The translations under genes and the position numbers were made by a program. 64,000 nt of DNA from Bog-473 sp963755495 (GTDB lineage: Bacteria > Actinomycetota > Acidimicrobiia > Acidimicrobiales > RAAP-2), in NCBI GenBank assembly GCA_963755495.1, contig CAVWJS010000004.1, positions 186,001 through 250,000 of the forward strand. The letters run 5' to 3'. Below are positions 54,295 to 62,907 of the stretch, one piece after another. The stretch's first letter is position 1; every line of letters starts with the position of its first letter. The notes below the pieces were generated by a model. That model was not told the origin of the DNA. It saw only the letters and a list, made by a program, of their open reading frames with translations, and did not search any database.

Positions 54295-54749
54295 CACCGG
54301 AGTCGGGCGAATTGGACACGGGGATGGCTCCCGAGTTCGCCGAACTCCTCGACCCCTCCTCGACAGGAACGGGCCATCCGAAGTGGCCCATGACTTCTCC
54401 GGGCTGTCCTTGCAGGAATCTGACTCTCCGCTAAAGTCGCCGACTTCCGGTCTCCCGATGAATCCCGAATGCCCAACGGCCTAACGGAATTACCTGTTCA
54501 CGCACCGTGGTACTTGCGGGCGTCCCCTAGGACCTGCCCGCTGAAGATTGCCGCACGCGCAGTCATACGGGACACAGTCCGAGCGGCGGCACGGGTCCCC
54601 GTGATCGGTGTCGGGGCAGTTTCGGTCGTCGTGGCAGTCGACGTTCGACGCAATGCCGTGCATACTGAGACGTGAACCACCGGGAACCGCTATGACAACA
54701 GGTCGAACCGATCGATCTCTTCGGCCGACCATAGACAGGGGAGATTGCA
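54295..54749. other. About 450 bp without a supportable gene
   Basis: Short frames exist on both strands (for example 54469-54675 plus, 54498-54680 minus) but neither shows a motif or a clear ribosome-binding site. It must contain the promoter for the SnoaL-like gene. Confidence 0.4.
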
Positions 54750-55139
54750 ATGCCGACCAACAAGCAGATCATTCAGGGCGCATACCAGGCCTTCGCGGAG
54801 GGAGATGTACCTAAGGTCTTGGCGCTGATGGACGACAAGATCGAGTGGACTGAGGCAGAGGGCTTCCCGCTCCACGGCACTTACGTTGGACCGCAAGCGG
54901 TTGTCGAGGGAGTATTCATGCGACTCGGTGAGATCGGTGACGATTTCACGGTTACCCCGACCCGATTCATAGCCGAAGACGACACCGTGGTCGCGACCGG
55001 CACCTACTCGTGGAAGCAACGCTCGACGGGCAAGCCGGCGGAGGTGCAGATGGCGCACGTATGGACGTTTCGTGATGGCAAGGTCATCTCGATGCAGCAG
55101 CACGTCGATACCCTCAAAGTGCAGGAGCTGTCCGCCTGA
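54750..55139 (+). CDS. SnoaL-like / NTF2-fold protein
   Basis: A 129-residue cystatin-type alpha+beta barrel: IIQGAYQAFAEGDVPKVLAL, MDDKIEWTEAEGFPLHGTYV, GPQAVVEGVFMRLGEIGDDF, VVATGTYSWKQRSTGKPAEV, AHVWTFRDGKVISMQQHVDT. This is the standard layout of SnoaL-like ketosteroid-isomerase-type proteins. The family includes isomerases, cyclases and many non-enzymes; no function can be assigned. Ribosome-binding site AGGGGAG lies ahead of the ATG. Confidence 0.88.
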   Translation: MPTNKQIIQGAYQAFAEGDVPKVLALMDDKIEWTEAEGFPLHGTYVGPQAVVEGVFMRLGEIGDDFTVTPTRFIAEDDTVVATGTYSWKQRSTGKPAEVQMAHVWTFRDGKVISMQQHVDTLKVQELSA

Positions 55140-55160
55140 CTCATCGGCGGATCGGTGTCG

Positions 55161-55490
55161 ATGGACAGCAAAAGGCAAGTCGGCATACCCGTTGAAGGTG
55201 GTGTCATTACCTTTGAGCCGGGCTGTTCTAAGACCAGATTTTGGATTCGAGAATCCGTGCCCCGCCTCATTTTGGGATTGACGTTGGGAGACGACCCTTA
55301 TCTCGGAGAACCGCGGTCGCCCGTTTACATCGTCATCTGGAACCCAACGCGCACGGTCGAGTATTACCGGGAAGGACCCTACAAGGGCGAAATGCGCGAC
55401 ATCGAGCTTGAGCAACTCCGCCAAGACATCGCTAAGGATGGTCTCAGTGAGGTGCTGTTCAGGCGACGACATCGGATCGATACGGCGTAA
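55161..55490 (+). CDS. Hypothetical protein, about 109 residues
   Basis: Begins 21 bases after the SnoaL-like gene (ATG 55161; GTG 55155 possible). It reads as real protein: VGIPVEGGVITFEPGCSKTR, FWIRESVPRLILGLTLGDDP, VYIVIWNPTRTVEYYREGPY, RDIELEQLRQDIAKDGLSEV. Mixed alpha/beta, soluble, no signal peptide. I do not recognise a family. Close spacing suggests co-transcription with the SnoaL-like gene. Confidence 0.5.
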   Translation: MDSKRQVGIPVEGGVITFEPGCSKTRFWIRESVPRLILGLTLGDDPYLGEPRSPVYIVIWNPTRTVEYYREGPYKGEMRDIELEQLRQDIAKDGLSEVLFRRRHRIDTA

Positions 55491-55499
55491 AGAGTCGTC

Positions 55500-57075
55500 G
55501 AAGCCCGTCAGGAGCTGAAATTCCAAGGGATTTGATCGGTGAGGCCAGCGTCAGTGATAATGCGCTTAGGGATCCACCGTTTCGTTGCGAGTCCTCAATA
55601 TCTTCGGGAGTGCTGGAAGATTCGGCCTGACTCGTAGTCCAGGGGCGCTCTGCGACATCGTCGACCGGGTCCTTCCAGTTGCACATTGACAACGGCACGC
55701 CCCGTCTCGAGAAGAGGGTGATTGGCCCGGTTTGCTACCAACAATCCGGACCGCCCGTCACTCCGATCCGGAACGGCCGTGCCACCCCTCAACCGTTAAG
55801 CAGAAAGGGATGACAATGACCATTGTAGAAGCAACGCGGACTGTGACCGGTGGTGTCGACACTCACCTCGACGTCCACGTGGCAGCAGCACTCGACTCGC
55901 TCGGAGCCTTACTCGGCTCGGCCTCCTTTGCCACGACGCCCGATGGCTACAAGTCACTGCTGGCTTGGCTCGAGAGCTTCGGTGCCGTGACCAAGGTGGG
56001 CGTCGAAGGTACCGGCTCCTATGGCGTCGGCCTGTCCCGGTTTCTTCGCCAAGCGCACATTGACGTGATCGAGGTCGACCGGCCGAACCGAGCCGAACGG
56101 CGCCGCTCGGGAAAGTCAGATCCTCTGGACGCTGTCGAAGCCGCCCGAGCGGCACTCGGTGGAAGAGCCAAGAGCATCTCTAAGTCCAAAGACGGCGCCG
56201 TTGAGGCCATCCGGGTGCTCGTCGTGGCCAAGCGTTCAGCTCGAGGGGCCCGGGTCAAGGCGCTGACCCAGATGCGCCACCTGGTGATCACCGCCCCTGA
56301 CCAGCTGCGTTGCCGCCTCACGGGGCTGACGATTCCAGCACTGGTCAGCGAGGCGGCGCGGCTGCGACCGTCGCGTTCTGGTGATCAAGTCATGGCTGCC
56401 TACAAGGCGTCGCTGTGTTCGTTGGCCCGCCGAATCCAAGAGCTCGATGATGAGATCGCCGCGCTTGATGAAAGGATCGAGAAGCTCTTGGCGGCGACGG
56501 CTCCCGCGTTGCTCTCCCTTTTCGGTGTCGGTCCTGACACCGCGGCCGCTCTTTTGATCAGTGCCGGCGACAATCCCGAACGACTGCACTCAGAAGCTGC
56601 CTGGGCCCACCTTTGTGGCGCCGCGCCCATCCCAGCGTCGTCGGGCAAGAGCGCTGGTCGCTACCGCCTCGACCGGGGCGGCGATCGTCAGGCCAATGCA
56701 GCCTTGTGGCGCATCGTCATCGTGCGCATCGCCCATGACCCGAGGACGACTGCCTACTTCGAACGCAAGGTGAAGGAGGGACGCACCAAGCGCGACGTCA
56801 TTCGACTCCTCAAGCGCTACGTCGCCCGCGAGGTTTACCGCTACCTACCTCGCGCCTGAACCCGAGGCCGTGGGTCTGGCTCAGCCCCTAACTGTCGCCC
56901 CTTCGGGCTGACTTTCCGGCGACTCGCCGACCCACGGTCCGGGACCACTTCAGTGCAAACGGCGTGGCTTGATAAGAGCATGTCCTCTGCCGAGTGACTC
57001 ATCACTGTTCTGCCCGCAACTTGCACTTCTGATTCCAAAAAAGGGGCTTGACAACTAATAGGAGCGTCGCCGGGG
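55500..57075 (+). mobile_element. IS110-family insertion sequence (ends approximate)
   Basis: Centred on the IS110 transposase at 55810. About 310 bp of non-coding DNA precede the gene and 200 bp follow; in this family the long non-coding end encodes the bridge RNA that selects donor and target DNA. The GGGCTTGACAACTAATAGGA stretch at about 57044-57063 is of the kind that closes IS110 right ends. The family has no terminal inverted repeats, so limits are estimates. Confidence 0.65.
55810..56859 (+). CDS. IS110-family transposase (DEDD recombinase)
   Basis: A 349-residue bridge-RNA-guided recombinase. The RuvC-like DEDD domain shows the first Asp in GGVDTHLDVHVAA, Glu in VGVEGTGSYGVGL, and the two Asp in SGKSDPLDAVEAARAAL. 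A coiled coil follows (SLARRIQELDDEIAALDERI), then the Tnp20 domain with LFGVGPDTAAALLISAGDNP, AAWAHLCGAAPIPASSGKSA (nucleophilic Ser) and GRYRLDRGGDRQANAALWRI. All catalytic residues are present and the frame is intact, so it may be active. ATG 55810 follows AGAAAGGG. Confidence 0.93.
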   Translation: MTMTIVEATRTVTGGVDTHLDVHVAAALDSLGALLGSASFATTPDGYKSLLAWLESFGAVTKVGVEGTGSYGVGLSRFLRQAHIDVIEVDRPNRAERRRSGKSDPLDAVEAARAALGGRAKSISKSKDGAVEAIRVLVVAKRSARGARVKALTQMRHLVITAPDQLRCRLTGLTIPALVSEAARLRPSRSGDQVMAAYKASLCSLARRIQELDDEIAALDERIEKLLAATAPALLSLFGVGPDTAAALLISAGDNPERLHSEAAWAHLCGAAPIPASSGKSAGRYRLDRGGDRQANAALWRIVIVRIAHDPRTTAYFERKVKEGRTKRDVIRLLKRYVAREVYRYLPRA

Positions 57076-57207
57076 ACCTGGGCGTGGCTACGCGGCACCT
57101 AGGGATGGCCTCGGACGCGACCGGGAGCGTCTCTTTGTGAGTGTGACGCCCCAGCTGGCTCTAGAGGAGTTCGAGGGATTCTCTCTTGAGGCGGGACTCA
57201 ATAGGAT

Positions 57208-57390
57208 GTGAACGTGGGAAGAAACATAACCGTCGTGGTCTACGTGCTTGCGCTTGTAGGCGTCGTGGTTGGTGTTGACGTCCTCTTCTTCAAGAACCAC
57301 CTTTGGGCGCGGCTGATGGTAAACGTTGGCATTGTCCTCGTATTCGCTGCCTTCTACCTGCGGTTCCAGCACGCACTGGGGGGCAAGTAA
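57208..57390 (+). CDS. Small two-helix membrane protein
   Basis: A 60-residue frame that is nearly all membrane: NITVVVYVLALVGVVVGVDV and ARLMVNVGIVLVFAAFYLRF separated by LFFKNHLW. Short basic and Gly-Lys ends. The GTG start has no strong ribosome-binding site. Such tiny proteins are common next to mobile DNA and in envelope-stress loci; function unknown. No other gene lies between the IS110 end and here, nor in 57391-57634. Confidence 0.55.
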   Translation: MNVGRNITVVVYVLALVGVVVGVDVLFFKNHLWARLMVNVGIVLVFAAFYLRFQHALGGK

Positions 57391-57634
57391 CCGTCTCGGG
57401 GAGGTTTCGCCGTACTCCAGCCACGGTCATTCCCGAACCGGACAGCGTCCCCTTGGTCCAAGCTTTCCGGGTATGGATAAGACCGAAGAGTTAACAGCGC
57501 GCAATCATGGAGCCTCCGAAAGGGCGCTGGAGGTCAGAGGCGGTCTCGGGCGAGACACTAAAGCTCGGTGAGGTCCGCTTCCGGATTGAAGGGCGCGCTC
57601 TGGGCGGACCCAGTCGGGGGAGTTAGCCTGCATT

Positions 57635-58129
57635 GTGCTCTTCATCAGCGTGCTGCTCATTGTTGCCGCAGAGATCGCCGCCTTCGTTCTCGTGGTCGAA
57701 CACGTGGGATTCCTGTGGGCGTTACTGATCCTGATCCTCGTGAGCGCGCTCGGGCCGTTCGTCGTTCGCCGTGTCGGATCGGGCGTGCTGGCTCACACCA
57801 GGGAACGTCTGGCGTTGGGGGAGGTGCCGACCCGAGAACTGCTCGATGGCCTGGTGGTCCTCATCGGTGGCGTCATGATCTGCGTGCCGGGGTTCATCGG
57901 GGATGCTGTCGGGCTATTGCTGATGATCGGCCCGGTCCGCCACCTCGTTATTCGGGCCTTTGGCCACAATCTGGCCCGGAGGGTCCAGAAGATGCCGCCG
58001 GGCCGCTGGGGTTTCATTGACGCCCGCTCCACGGCCGTGCGCAACGACGGAGGCGCCCGCACCAACATCTCGCTTCCCTCGAGGACTCCCGACAGACCGG
58101 TTCAGCCCGGCGGCCCCGCCGAAGACTGA
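57635..58129 (+). CDS. fxsA: FxsA family membrane protein
   Basis: A 164-residue FxsA-like protein with helices LFISVLLIVAAEIAAFVLVV, GFLWALLILILVSALGPFVV and LLDGLVVLIGGVMICVPGFI, GDAVGLLLMIGPVRHLV. The P-G-F-x-(G/T)-D--G-LL---P-R pattern is the family signature. E. coli FxsA suppresses F-plasmid exclusion of phage T7 when overproduced; the native role is unknown. The C-terminal hydrophilic tail overlaps the end of the SRPBCC gene on the other strand. Confidence 0.88.
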   Translation: MLFISVLLIVAAEIAAFVLVVEHVGFLWALLILILVSALGPFVVRRVGSGVLAHTRERLALGEVPTRELLDGLVVLIGGVMICVPGFIGDAVGLLLMIGPVRHLVIRAFGHNLARRVQKMPPGRWGFIDARSTAVRNDGGARTNISLPSRTPDRPVQPGGPAED

Positions 58130-58593
58130 GGTTCAGCCGGCGGAGCCAGGTGTGGCCCGCTCGGAGCGCGTACGCATTCAGGCGTGCGAGCTCATCGAGG
58201 TAGATCTTCTGCATGGCCCGCGGAGCGAAGAGGCGTTCGAAGAAACCCCCGATTCCCCCCGCCCCATCCCAGCTGGTGAAGATACGCACGCGGGATGTGG
58301 CGCCGTGCGGGGTTACCGTGAACGTGGTCACGAGGCTGGAGTTACTGTCCGATTCGGTGATGACCACCCGGCTTCGGTTCGGCCACTGTCATACGGTACG
58401 AGCGTTCACGCCCGCCGGCGCTCACCTTGAACCGAACGACCGATCCGGCACCGACCCCTCCCGCCTCAACCTCGAAGTCGGAGAAGGCCGGGGGCAAGAA
58501 CTGCCGGTGCTCCTGCAGGTTCGCCAGGTACCCGTAGACGGTCTCGGCCGGCGCATCGATGGTGCGCTCGGCGGTAACTTCCACCTTGCTCAT
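58014..58593 (-). pseudogene. SRPBCC family protein (polyketide cyclase / lipid-transport fold), frameshifted
   Basis: From ATG 58593: VEVTAERTIDAPAETVYGYL, ANLQEHRQFLPPAFSDFEVE, GSVVRFKVSAGGRERSYRMT, VAEPKPG. Near 58365 the sense moves to another frame: VITESDSNSSLVTTFTVTPH, SRVRIFTSWDGAGGIGGFFE, RLFAPRAMQKIYLDELARLN. Joined, this is a normal SRPBCC (START-like) protein of about 150 residues. The second frame stays open into the fxsA gene to 58014; the natural stop probably lies earlier or the overlap is real. Function: hydrophobic ligand binding, details unknown. Confidence 0.78.
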
Positions 58594-58744
58594 GTGACCT
58601 GCGTAGCACGATCGGAGCGAGGCTTTCCAGCCAGACGAGCCCGGGGCCTCTGCTGCGTCGTGCAGGAGAGAATGCAACCTGATCCCAAGCAGATTGCCAG
58701 ACCCTTCGATGTTGGCGGCCAGGGTGACCGGTCATCTTTGAGGC

Positions 58745-59041
58745 ATGAAAGCCACCACTTTGGAATCGTGTCACAGCACCTGGATCTTCGATACCGGTCG
58801 GATGCGCTTCCGACGTATCCTCCATGACATCGATGTTGGGCATCGATCCGTCTCCACGGCATGGCGTCCGTACTTCGAACTTCAGGCTGACCCAACGGCT
58901 GAGACCTTTACGGTCATCCTCAACGCAGATCGCAGCCGCTTGATCCGATCTTGGCGGCACACAGAGGACTGCGTCCAATGCGGAGGCCACCGGACAAGCG
59001 AACTGTCGTTAGACGGCATCCGTAACGCTGTCAGCGTCTGA
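58745..59041 (+). CDS. Conserved-looking hypothetical protein, 98 residues
   Basis: Reads as a compact alpha/beta protein: ESCHSTWIFDTGRMRFRRIL, VSTAWRPYFELQADPTAETF, TVILNADRSRLIRSWRHTED and CVQCGGHRTSELSLDGI. The single CHSTW and the CVQCG pair could bind metal. Proteins with a CHSTWIFD start and a late C--CGG segment occur in actinobacteria but have no function I know. ATG 58745 follows TTGAGG. Stands alone. Confidence 0.6.
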   Translation: MKATTLESCHSTWIFDTGRMRFRRILHDIDVGHRSVSTAWRPYFELQADPTAETFTVILNADRSRLIRSWRHTEDCVQCGGHRTSELSLDGIRNAVSV

Positions 59042-59211
59042 GCTGCCAAGTACGCGCACGTAAATATGATCGTCGGGCATCTCACGGAAATCGCCATTGT
59101 TTGGTCGATCGGAGCGATCGTCGTGATGACACCGGTTCTCTGGCTGCAGACCCTCTTCGAGATCGAGGTGGACAAGGCCTTCCGCTCGGTATCGAGCTCT
59201 CGAATCAGCGT

Positions 59212-59880
59212 TCATGACCAAACCGTCGTGACCCGGTAGCTGGAGAAGGGACTGGAGTCGCTTGCCTGATCCTGACAACCCGCAGTCCACCACGGTGAAG
59301 CTTTCTCGGGCACGTGGCAGTCGGCGAGAGTCGCCGGAGGTGCCGGTTGACATCCGAAGGGTCCAAGTCCACCCCAGGCGGCATCGACGAGCACGCAGAT
59401 TTGACCATTCGAGAGTTGGATTGCCCAGGATCGCTCTTCGGGGACCCCTCCGAGTGGTTCCGGCAGCGTGCCCACGTCGAGCTGCACGACCTCGGAGCGG
59501 GCGGGATTGGAAGTGCAGAGAAGCGGACCATTCGAAGCCCCTGGTCGTGCAAAACACGGGTCATAGATGTCGTTTCCTGCGAAACAACGGTACGAGGAGT
59601 TGCCAGCCACTCCTCCGGTAAGGCAGTGACCGCTGACCGTAGCGGTCACCCGGAGGGTTGAAAGGACGGTCCCCTGCACCGAAAATGGCTCAAACGTGAG
59701 CACGCGGGTACCCGCAGGTTGAGGCAGCGAGGTAGTGCTCGTGGTGGTTGTAGCTGGGAGGGAGCTTCGGCCGCCGCTACATGCTGGCAGTAGTGCCCCT
59801 GTGAGAAGCACGGCGACAATGCGCGCGCATCCCACTGAGGAGCGCCAACGGCGTCGCGGCGCGGGAGCCTTGGCGCTCAC
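59212..59880 (-). CDS. Secreted lipoprotein of unknown function
   Basis: A 222-residue protein with a lipobox signal peptide: basic RRRWRSS, hydrophobic IVAVLLTGALLPAC with the lipidation Cys, then a Thr/Ser-rich linker (LPATTTTSTTSLPQP). The folded part has FSVQGTVLSTLRVTATVSGH, CLTGGVAGNSSYRCF and NGQICVLVDAAWGGLGPFGC, with several Cys pairs likely forming disulphides. Comparable secreted proteins are frequent in Acidimicrobiia. No enzymatic motif. Start GTG or ATG at 59880 gives a suitable n-region. Confidence 0.75.
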   Translation of the reverse strand: MSAKAPAPRRRWRSSVGCARIVAVLLTGALLPACSGGRSSLPATTTTSTTSLPQPAGTRVLTFEPFSVQGTVLSTLRVTATVSGHCLTGGVAGNSSYRCFAGNDIYDPCFARPGASNGPLLCTSNPARSEVVQLDVGTLPEPLGGVPEERSWAIQLSNGQICVLVDAAWGGLGPFGCQPAPPATLADCHVPEKASPWWTAGCQDQASDSSPFSSYRVTTVWS

Positions 59881-60166
59881 TATGTGGCAATCATGGTCTT
59901 ATGAAGCGCTCATGTACGAATCTCTGAGAGCCCAGGGCGAGCCGTGCTCAGTCGAACGTGATGCCATGCCCCAGTCTGACAGGTGCCGTGATCCAGTGGC
60001 TCACCAAACGTGTGAGTAAAGATCGCCCCTCGATACGCCAACTTGAGATCTCAGGGCTGTCACTTATCACTCGATCTCATCGCTTCAGCGGGGTGCCCCA
60101 AAAGATCATCGATGACGGTGTCCAGGGTCGCTCCGTCCGCCGGGCTTGTGTCGCAACGTGCAGTCA

Positions 60167-60844
60167 TCATTCCAATCCGAAAAATCTGATGGTGGCGTCA
60201 ATAGCGCCGAAGTCAGAAGGAGTGGCGAAGTGATCGACCGCGGGCAGGGTGACGAGCGTGGCCGAGGGCAGAGCGGCGACCAATCGTTCGCCCGACGTGT
60301 CGCGCTCGCCGAGTACCACGAGGATGGGGAAGGTCAGCGTTGCCAGCTCTTCCTCGCGGAGCGGGGGCCGCTCTCTCAGCATGAACGCCGAGATCGCCTT
60401 GGGGTCGTTGCCCGTCGAGCGTGCGAGCCGATGGAAAAGGCGCGCCTGGACGTCCTCGGGCTCCGTCTCTGATTCCAGCGCTTTGACGAATCCGCTCGTG
60501 TCATTGGCCTCGAAGACGCTGTCGCCCAGCCCGAGCAGAGCGATCCGCTCGAAGTGTGAAGGGTGTGCGATGGCCAGCCGCAACAGGAGGTCGGCTCCAG
60601 CGGAAAATCCCACAGCGCTGATCGGTCCAGGGGCAGGGAGGGCGCCGAAGACTTCATCTTCAACGTCGGCATAATCCTCTGGACTCGTGTCGCGACGAGA
60701 CGAGCCGTGGCCCGGGAGATCGATTTCGGGAACGTCGCAGCCGAAGTCGCCCAGGATGTCGACCCATCCGGTCTGTCGCCAGCCGTGGTCGAACGTGGAA
60801 GCAAAGCCATGGAGCAGTACCAATGAGGTGGGTGGCTGTGTCAT
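60167..60844 (-). CDS. Alpha/beta-hydrolase fold protein in a MarR operon
   Basis: A 225-residue hydrolase: SLVLLHGFASTFDHGWRQTG, IDLPGHGSSRRD, nucleophile elbow SAVGFSAGADLLLRLA (Ser in GFSAG), Asp candidate in VVLGERDTSGERL, and His in LPAVDHFATPSDF. Substrate unknown. Its ATG overlaps the stop of the upstream MarR gene (ATGA), so MarR and hydrolase are co-expressed and probably respond to the same compound. The 286 bp between 59881 and 60166 show no gene. Confidence 0.87.
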   Translation of the reverse strand: MTQPPTSLVLLHGFASTFDHGWRQTGWVDILGDFGCDVPEIDLPGHGSSRRDTSPEDYADVEDEVFGALPAPGPISAVGFSAGADLLLRLAIAHPSHFERIALLGLGDSVFEANDTSGFVKALESETEPEDVQARLFHRLARSTGNDPKAISAFMLRERPPLREEELATLTFPILVVLGERDTSGERLVAALPSATLVTLPAVDHFATPSDFGAIDATIRFFGLE

Positions 60845-61299
60845 CTGGCCGTCTCGGTTCGCTCTTTAATCCGACCCAGCGCTTTCAGGCCGGCGCGCAA
60901 GCCGGCGAGTTCGCTCTCCGTCAACATTTCGGCCAGTTCAGCATCGATCTCCTTTATGCCCGCGCGTACGACGGTCGCCGCCGCCCGACCACGTTCCGTG
61001 AGTTCGATCGTCATCCGGCGCCGGTCGTCGGGATTCGATTCCCGAGTGAGGTAGCCCCGGAGGACCAGGGTGTCGATGAGCTGGCTCGCTGCCTGCTTTG
61101 TCACCCCGAGCCCACGGATCATGTCTACTGTCGATCCCCCATGGTGATGCATGCCGCCGAGGACGAACCCCCCATTTCGGGGCAGATCCTCGAATCCCGC
61201 CTCGGCCAGGCGCACGGCGATGGCGTGAGAGTAGCTGCCGCGGGCCGCACGCAGAAGAGCGGGGATGACGACCTCGTCGTCGACGGCGGCGCTCGGCAT
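60841..61299 (-). CDS. MarR family transcriptional regulator
   Basis: A 152-residue winged-helix regulator: DMIRGLGVTKQAASQLIDTL, VLRGYLTRESNPDDRRRMTI, ELTERGRAAATVV, with the DDRR wing typical of MarR. The N-terminal about 60 residues include a His-rich GGMHHHGGSTVD segment that could bind metal. ATG 61299 is preferred; the longer frame would cover the operator. First gene of an operon with the alpha/beta hydrolase and divergent from DoxX. Confidence 0.9.
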   Translation of the reverse strand: MPSAAVDDEVVIPALLRAARGSYSHAIAVRLAEAGFEDLPRNGGFVLGGMHHHGGSTVDMIRGLGVTKQAASQLIDTLVLRGYLTRESNPDDRRRMTIELTERGRAAATVVRAGIKEIDAELAEMLTESELAGLRAGLKALGRIKERTETAR

Positions 61300-61338
61300 T
61301 CTCGGAGGGTAACGCCTCGCCGGTCGGTAGTCAACGAT

Positions 61339-61351
61339 CTTGACAGTCAAG
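61339..61351. promoter_or_regulatory. Candidate MarR operator
   Basis: CTTGACAGTCAAG, a perfect palindrome with one central base, about 40 bp before the MarR start; a partial copy (GTCAACGATCTTGAC) overlaps it on the left. TTGAC/GTCAA half-sites are usual for MarR proteins, and the place suits control of both divergent units. Confidence 0.65.
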
Positions 61352-61519
61352 AAGCTGGACGGGCCGGCCGGCAATCCCTCTGTGCTGCTCGCCCGTACTC
61401 CTTTTGGGTAAGAAAGCAGCGGGCGCCGTGAACGACAAGCGGGACATAAGACTCAGCGGGCATCTGTCATGCGGGCGTACAACGTCCCTAGTGGCCCCCC
61501 TCGCGACCGGGGAAGCCAT

Positions 61520-62011
61520 ATGACGAGCATGACCCAACGGGTGAGCCATGTCGGCGACAGGTTCCGATCGACCCGAGATGCTCGTCTCTCGCGCGATCTG
61601 GCGCTGCTCGGGGGTCGGATAGGGCTGGCTTGGATATTCATCTACCACGGGGCGGGGACCCTCTTCGGCGCGTTCGATCGCGGTGGCATTCACCCGCAAG
61701 CGGTCTATTTCGCTCATGTGGCCCACCTCCAACCTGGAACGTTCTTTGCTGTGCTGGGCGGCATAATCGAGTGCTTCGGGGGAGCCGCTGTGGGCCTGGG
61801 CGTCCTTGGGCGTCTCGCGGCCCTCGGGCTCGTTGGTGACATGGTGATGGCCATGATCACGGTGACCTTCAGCCATGGGGTGATCGGTAACAGCACCGGC
61901 TCGGGCTATGAGCTCAATGTGGCCTTGGCCGCGCTTGCCCTTGTCGTTGCGCTGATGGGCACCGGGCGTTTCTCGCTCGACGTGGTGCTGGGCAAGCTCC
62001 TTCGACGGTAG
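61520..62011 (+). CDS. DoxX family membrane protein
   Basis: A 163-residue four-helix membrane protein: LALLGGRIGLAWIFIYHGAG, LQPGTFFAVLGGIIECFGGA, AVGLGVLGRLAALGLVGDMV and ELNVALAALALVVALMGTGR. The R-G--FI-HG--LFG and F--V-G--E--GG patterns are those of DoxX/SURF4-like proteins, linked in mycobacteria to oxidative-stress membrane complexes. ATG 61520 has GGGGAAG upstream. Likely under the same palindromic operator as the divergent MarR operon. Confidence 0.9.
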   Translation: MTSMTQRVSHVGDRFRSTRDARLSRDLALLGGRIGLAWIFIYHGAGTLFGAFDRGGIHPQAVYFAHVAHLQPGTFFAVLGGIIECFGGAAVGLGVLGRLAALGLVGDMVMAMITVTFSHGVIGNSTGSGYELNVALAALALVVALMGTGRFSLDVVLGKLLRR

Positions 62012-62051
62012 TGGGTGCTCTTCGGCGTCCAACGCTCGACCGTTCATTGGC

Positions 62052-62893
62052 ATGTCTTTGGTCGAGTCACCTTTCTCGGAGCGTCTTTCGGCAACGGCGT
62101 CCCCTCCTGAGGTCGAAGTGGCTGTTTTGGGTCCGGTGGAGATCCGTGGCGCCGCACGCCCCTTCTGCCGCGCCTCTTCAAGGGAGCTCGTCGTGTACCT
62201 GGCCTTTCATCGACAGGGAGCGCTGAGCGATGTGTGGAGGACAGCTCTGTGGACCGACCGATGCATTGCCCCATCCACGCTCCACTCGACGGCGTCGGTG
62301 GCCCGTCGAGCACTGGGCCGATCGCAGAGCGGGGCAGAGCACCTGCCGCGCGGCGGGCGACGACTGCGATTGGCGGACACGGTGGGGACCGACGTTGAAC
62401 GATTCGCTCTCGCGGTGGCGGATCCCGATCCGGCCCGGTGGAAGGACGCGCTCGGCCTGGTGCGGGGTCGGCCATTCGAAGGGCTCCGCCTCGCGGACTG
62501 GGCCGATCCTGGAAGGGACCCAGGCCCAGCTGGAGACGATGGTGGTCGACACCGCCCTGAAGGGTGGCTGAACACGCCCTTGCGTCGAGGACGCGGTGAG
62601 GAGGCCGAATGGGTGATCCGCCGGGGTCTGCGGGTCAGCCCCTATGACGAGCGCCTCTATCGAGGCCTGCTCCGGGCCACGGAGATGATGGGGAACAGGG
62701 TCGGGTATGCGGTCGGCCATGGAGGAAATTACTTCGTTTGGCCGCCGACGGCGTCGGTCGGTTCAAGGGGCTCGAGCTAGGCACGGTCGAACGGATGGCG
62801 CAGCCGTTTGTCCACCCCACGACGGTGGCGCTCTTTCGGGAACTGGGTGAACGGCGGCACCCCGCAGCCGGGGGGGACCCGCCGAGGCTGTAG
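62052..62893 (+). pseudogene. BTAD-domain (SARP-like) protein, several frameshifts
   Basis: Starts at ATG 62052: EVEVAVLGPVEIRGAARPF, SRELVVYLAFHRQGALSDVW, RTALWTDRCIAPSTLHSTAS, VARRALG, a winged-helix part of the AfsR/SARP type, then a bacterial transcriptional activation domain (DVERFALAVADPDPARWKDA, VRGRPFEGLRLADWA). Near 62505 the sense goes to ILEGTQAQLETMVVDTALKG in another frame, returns at about 62600 to EEAEWVIRRGLRVSPYDERL, YRGLLRATEMMGNRVG, and ends in a further frame with VHPTTVALFRELGERRHPAA and the stop at 62893. Such proteins often lack full activator function and sit by surface or pilus genes. Confidence 0.7.
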
Positions 62894-62907
62894 GGTTTCG
62901 TCCCGCC

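Noticed and set aside
54690..55526. 278-codon minus-strand frame opposite the SnoaL-like and hypothetical genes
   Set aside because: The plus strand encodes recognisable SnoaL-like protein with a ribosome-binding site; the minus frame has no motif.
59009..59557. 182-codon minus-strand frame next to the lipoprotein gene
   Set aside because: It overlaps the lipoprotein gene in another frame and is Arg-rich without motifs.
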